Assembly: GCA_021160625.1 (NCBI GenBank) | Contig: JAGHCE010000162.1 | Span: 1-7,850, forward strand | From: Planctomycetota bacterium | Lineage (GTDB): Bacteria; Planctomycetota; DG-23; SLPQ01 | Direction of reading: 5' to 3' | Length of the DNA: 7,850 nt | In this document: positions 6,550 through 7,850 of the stretch, piece after piece | How the letters are laid out: every line of letters starts with the position of its first letter | Numbering within the stretch: the stretch's first letter is position 1 | The notes under the pieces: model-generated | Told to the model about the DNA's origin: nothing | Databases searched by the model: none | What the model saw: the letters and a program-made list of their open reading frames with translations, nothing else | Translations under genes and position numbers: made by a program

Positions 6550-6581
6550 TTTACCGTTGTGGAAGCCGCATTTCACGGTAG
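6550..6581 (+). promoter_or_regulatory. Imperfect stem-loop overlapping a weak promoter for the divergent gene
   Basis: TACCGT (6552-6557) pairs with ACGGTA (6575-6580). Inside it TGTGG (6558-6562) pairs with CCGCA (6566-6570) through an AAG loop, with one G-T pair and a TTTC bulge. A -10-like TAGAAT (6579-6584) begins in the right arm, with a poor -35 (TTGTGG, 6557-6562) 16 nt upstream. An 8-bp palindrome, AACCGGTT (6544-6551), abuts the left side. It could be an operator or chance. Confidence 0.3.
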
Positions 6582-6618
6582 AATGCGCGCGGTTTCCCAA
6601 TTCGTTATGGACAAAAGC

Positions 6619-6626
6619 AAGGGGGG
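6619..6626 (+). promoter_or_regulatory. Ribosome-binding site choosing between tandem ATGs
   Basis: The purine run AAGGGGGG ends 2 nt before a first ATG (6629) and 5 nt before a second (6632). The second spacing is much more usual, so I place the start of the divergent gene at 6632. The choice changes the protein by a single Met. Confidence 0.6.
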
Positions 6627-6631
6627 AAATG

Positions 6632-7850
6632 ATGAGATTCGCTGCAGCCGTTGTGGTTATGCTGACTCTCGCCGGCGTCGCTTTTCCGGCCGAAGTCACT
6701 ATGGAAGAAATCGCCCGGGCCAACGAGGAAGCAAGAACGTCCATCACCAGCGGCCGCATCTCCTACAGGGTCGAGTTTTACAAGAGTCCTTCGTTTCTTG
6801 ATGTGCTCAAACAAAGGGAACGTAAGATGCTCCAGGCCGACGTCGACCGTGTTCGGCAGATGAAGCTGCCCCACGTCTCATCTCCTTCCGAGAAGGCGCT
6901 TGAGCATTTTGACGCCTATTGGAAGATGACCGAACACAAGCTCAACGCCACCACCGACATCGATTTCGTCTTTGACCAGGCTGCGGATTCCAGCAAGTCG
7001 CGCATCGTGGACACAGAGGACGTCGGTGCGCTCGCCGAGCAACTCGGCTTGGATCCAGTCCTCAGGACCCGCTTCGGCAAGACCGTGACGACGGCTATTG
7101 TGAAGGACATTTGTCATCGGTACCAGTCCGGCCCAAATGCCCTCAGGGTTGAGACGCGCTCAGGCCAGCGTGTCGACTCGTCACGGTTGCTTGAGACCGG
7201 GTTCCTCCAGGACGAGGAGGCGCGACACCTCAGCAACGCTGGTGTCACCGATGATCCGCAAAACCCCGATCTCGTCCGAGTGCGCTTCAATTTGTCCGGC
7301 ATCCAGGGAGAGTACATCCTGGACAGGACGCTCGGCTTCAGGGTGAGAGAAAGGCGCCTTATGAGGGACGGCAAAATCACGTACCAGGAGAAGTTTGACT
7401 ATCGCACCTGGGGCGACCAGGTTTTCCTGTCCTCGTTTGAGAAGAAGCAGTTCAACGCCGAGGAAAACGTTTCATCAAGCGAGCGATACACCATAACGTC
7501 CGCCGAGCTCAACGTACCGGTGGATGCATCCGAGTTCGAGGTCGACGTGCCGCCGAGCGCATCGATTTTCGACACGGTACACGACGTGGTGCGGACCCGG
7601 CCGGCACCCCTGTCCGTTGACGTACCGCAGGCGGTACTGGACCTGGAAGAGGAGCGCATCGCGGACGATCTCCTGGCTCAAACCCCACAAGCACAAGCCG
7701 CCGAACCCGTGGAAGCCGCCCCCGATGCTGCATCTTCTCCGGTTCCCGTCGTCGAAGATTCCCCCGCGCCTGCCCCCGATGAGGTGCCCCCCGCAGAGCC
7801 CGGCCGATCTCACGCGTTGGCCTGGGTACTCCTTGCGGCGGCCCTGGTCC
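6632..7850 (+). CDS. Secreted, probably membrane-anchored protein of unknown function (partial)
   Basis: The frame is open from 6632 to the window edge: 406 residues with no stop, so the gene is cut. Residues 1-20 form a signal peptide (MRF, hydrophobic core, cleavage near GVA or FPA). Residues 21-130 are mostly helical-looking and charged, and residues about 215-315 look like beta-strands (DRTLGFRVRERRL, KITYQEKFDYRTWGDQVFLSSFE, FEVDVPPSASIFD). The alternating strands and the strand-turn pattern ending in VDVPPSA recall LolA/RseB-type periplasmic half-barrels, but I cannot confirm this. Cys161 is the only Cys. Residues about 349-391 are a Pro/Ala/Glu-rich linker, followed by ALAWVLLAAALV (395-406), the start of a membrane helix. 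The protein would thus sit outside the inner membrane on a flexible tether. It is transcribed away from lysS-lolC-lolD. Coding is firm; function is unknown. Confidence 0.85.
   Translation, partial: MRFAAAVVVMLTLAGVAFPAEVTMEEIARANEEARTSITSGRISYRVEFYKSPSFLDVLKQRERKMLQADVDRVRQMKLPHVSSPSEKALEHFDAYWKMTEHKLNATTDIDFVFDQAADSSKSRIVDTEDVGALAEQLGLDPVLRTRFGKTVTTAIVKDICHRYQSGPNALRVETRSGQRVDSSRLLETGFLQDEEARHLSNAGVTDDPQNPDLVRVRFNLSGIQGEYILDRTLGFRVRERRLMRDGKITYQEKFDYRTWGDQVFLSSFEKKQFNAEENVSSSERYTITSAELNVPVDASEFEVDVPPSASIFDTVHDVVRTRPAPLSVDVPQAVLDLEEERIADDLLAQTPQAQAAEPVEAAPDAASSPVPVVEDSPAPAPDEVPPAEPGRSHALAWVLLAAALV

Noticed and set aside
1..7850. CRISPR array, insertion sequence, tRNA, rRNA or defence cassette
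   Set aside because: There are no regularly spaced repeats, transposase motifs, terminal inverted repeats, or tRNA/rRNA-like sequences. The coding regions are explained by ordinary envelope and housekeeping genes plus two secreted proteins of unknown function.

Overview
This window is GC-rich DNA from a Gram-negative, double-membraned bacterium. Two things indicate this: an inner-membrane lipoprotein-release pair (LolC/E-type permease plus LolD ATPase), and a secreted protein with a PEP-CTERM-type C-terminus, a tail found in bacteria that carry an exosortase. No rRNA or other lineage marker is present, so I do not assign a phylum. A PVC-type or deep-branching environmental lineage would fit, but this is only inference.

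Layout. Positions 25-678 (minus) hold a small secreted protein with a PEP-CTERM-like anchor. It stands alone behind a 223-bp gap with a candidate promoter. Positions 902-6338 (minus) hold a five-gene block read from right to left: lysS (class II lysyl-tRNA synthetase), lolC, lolD, ilvE (branched-chain aminotransferase) and an extended-SDR sugar-nucleotide epimerase. The last four genes are tightly packed: lolC/lolD overlap by 8 nt, lolD/ilvE by 1 nt (TGATG) and ilvE/epimerase by 1 nt (TAATG). They are therefore probably one translationally coupled transcript. A good sigma70-type promoter lies upstream of lysS. The lysS leader can form a strong GC hairpin and then a small hairpin that contains the lysS Shine-Dalgarno. 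A 97-bp gap separates lysS from lolC and contains a degenerate copy of the lolC start region. Positions 6632 to the window end (plus) hold a divergently transcribed, secreted protein of unknown function. It has a Pro/Ala/Glu-rich linker and the beginning of a C-terminal membrane segment, and it is cut by the window edge.

How the genes fit together. LolC and LolD would form the ATP-driven complex that extracts lipoproteins from the inner membrane. The divergent secreted protein faintly resembles LolA/RseB-type periplasmic proteins, so it could belong to the same cell-envelope theme, but this is not demonstrated. The epimerase carries a small residue (Ser276) at the position that controls access of N-acetylated sugars, which suggests supply of UDP-HexNAc to surface polysaccharide. 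LysS and IlvE are housekeeping enzymes carried in the same operon.

I see no mobile element, CRISPR array, tRNA, rRNA or defence system. The window looks mostly ordinary. The points worth a second look are the leader structures, the duplicated lolC start, the divergent secreted protein, and the predicted substrate range of the epimerase.
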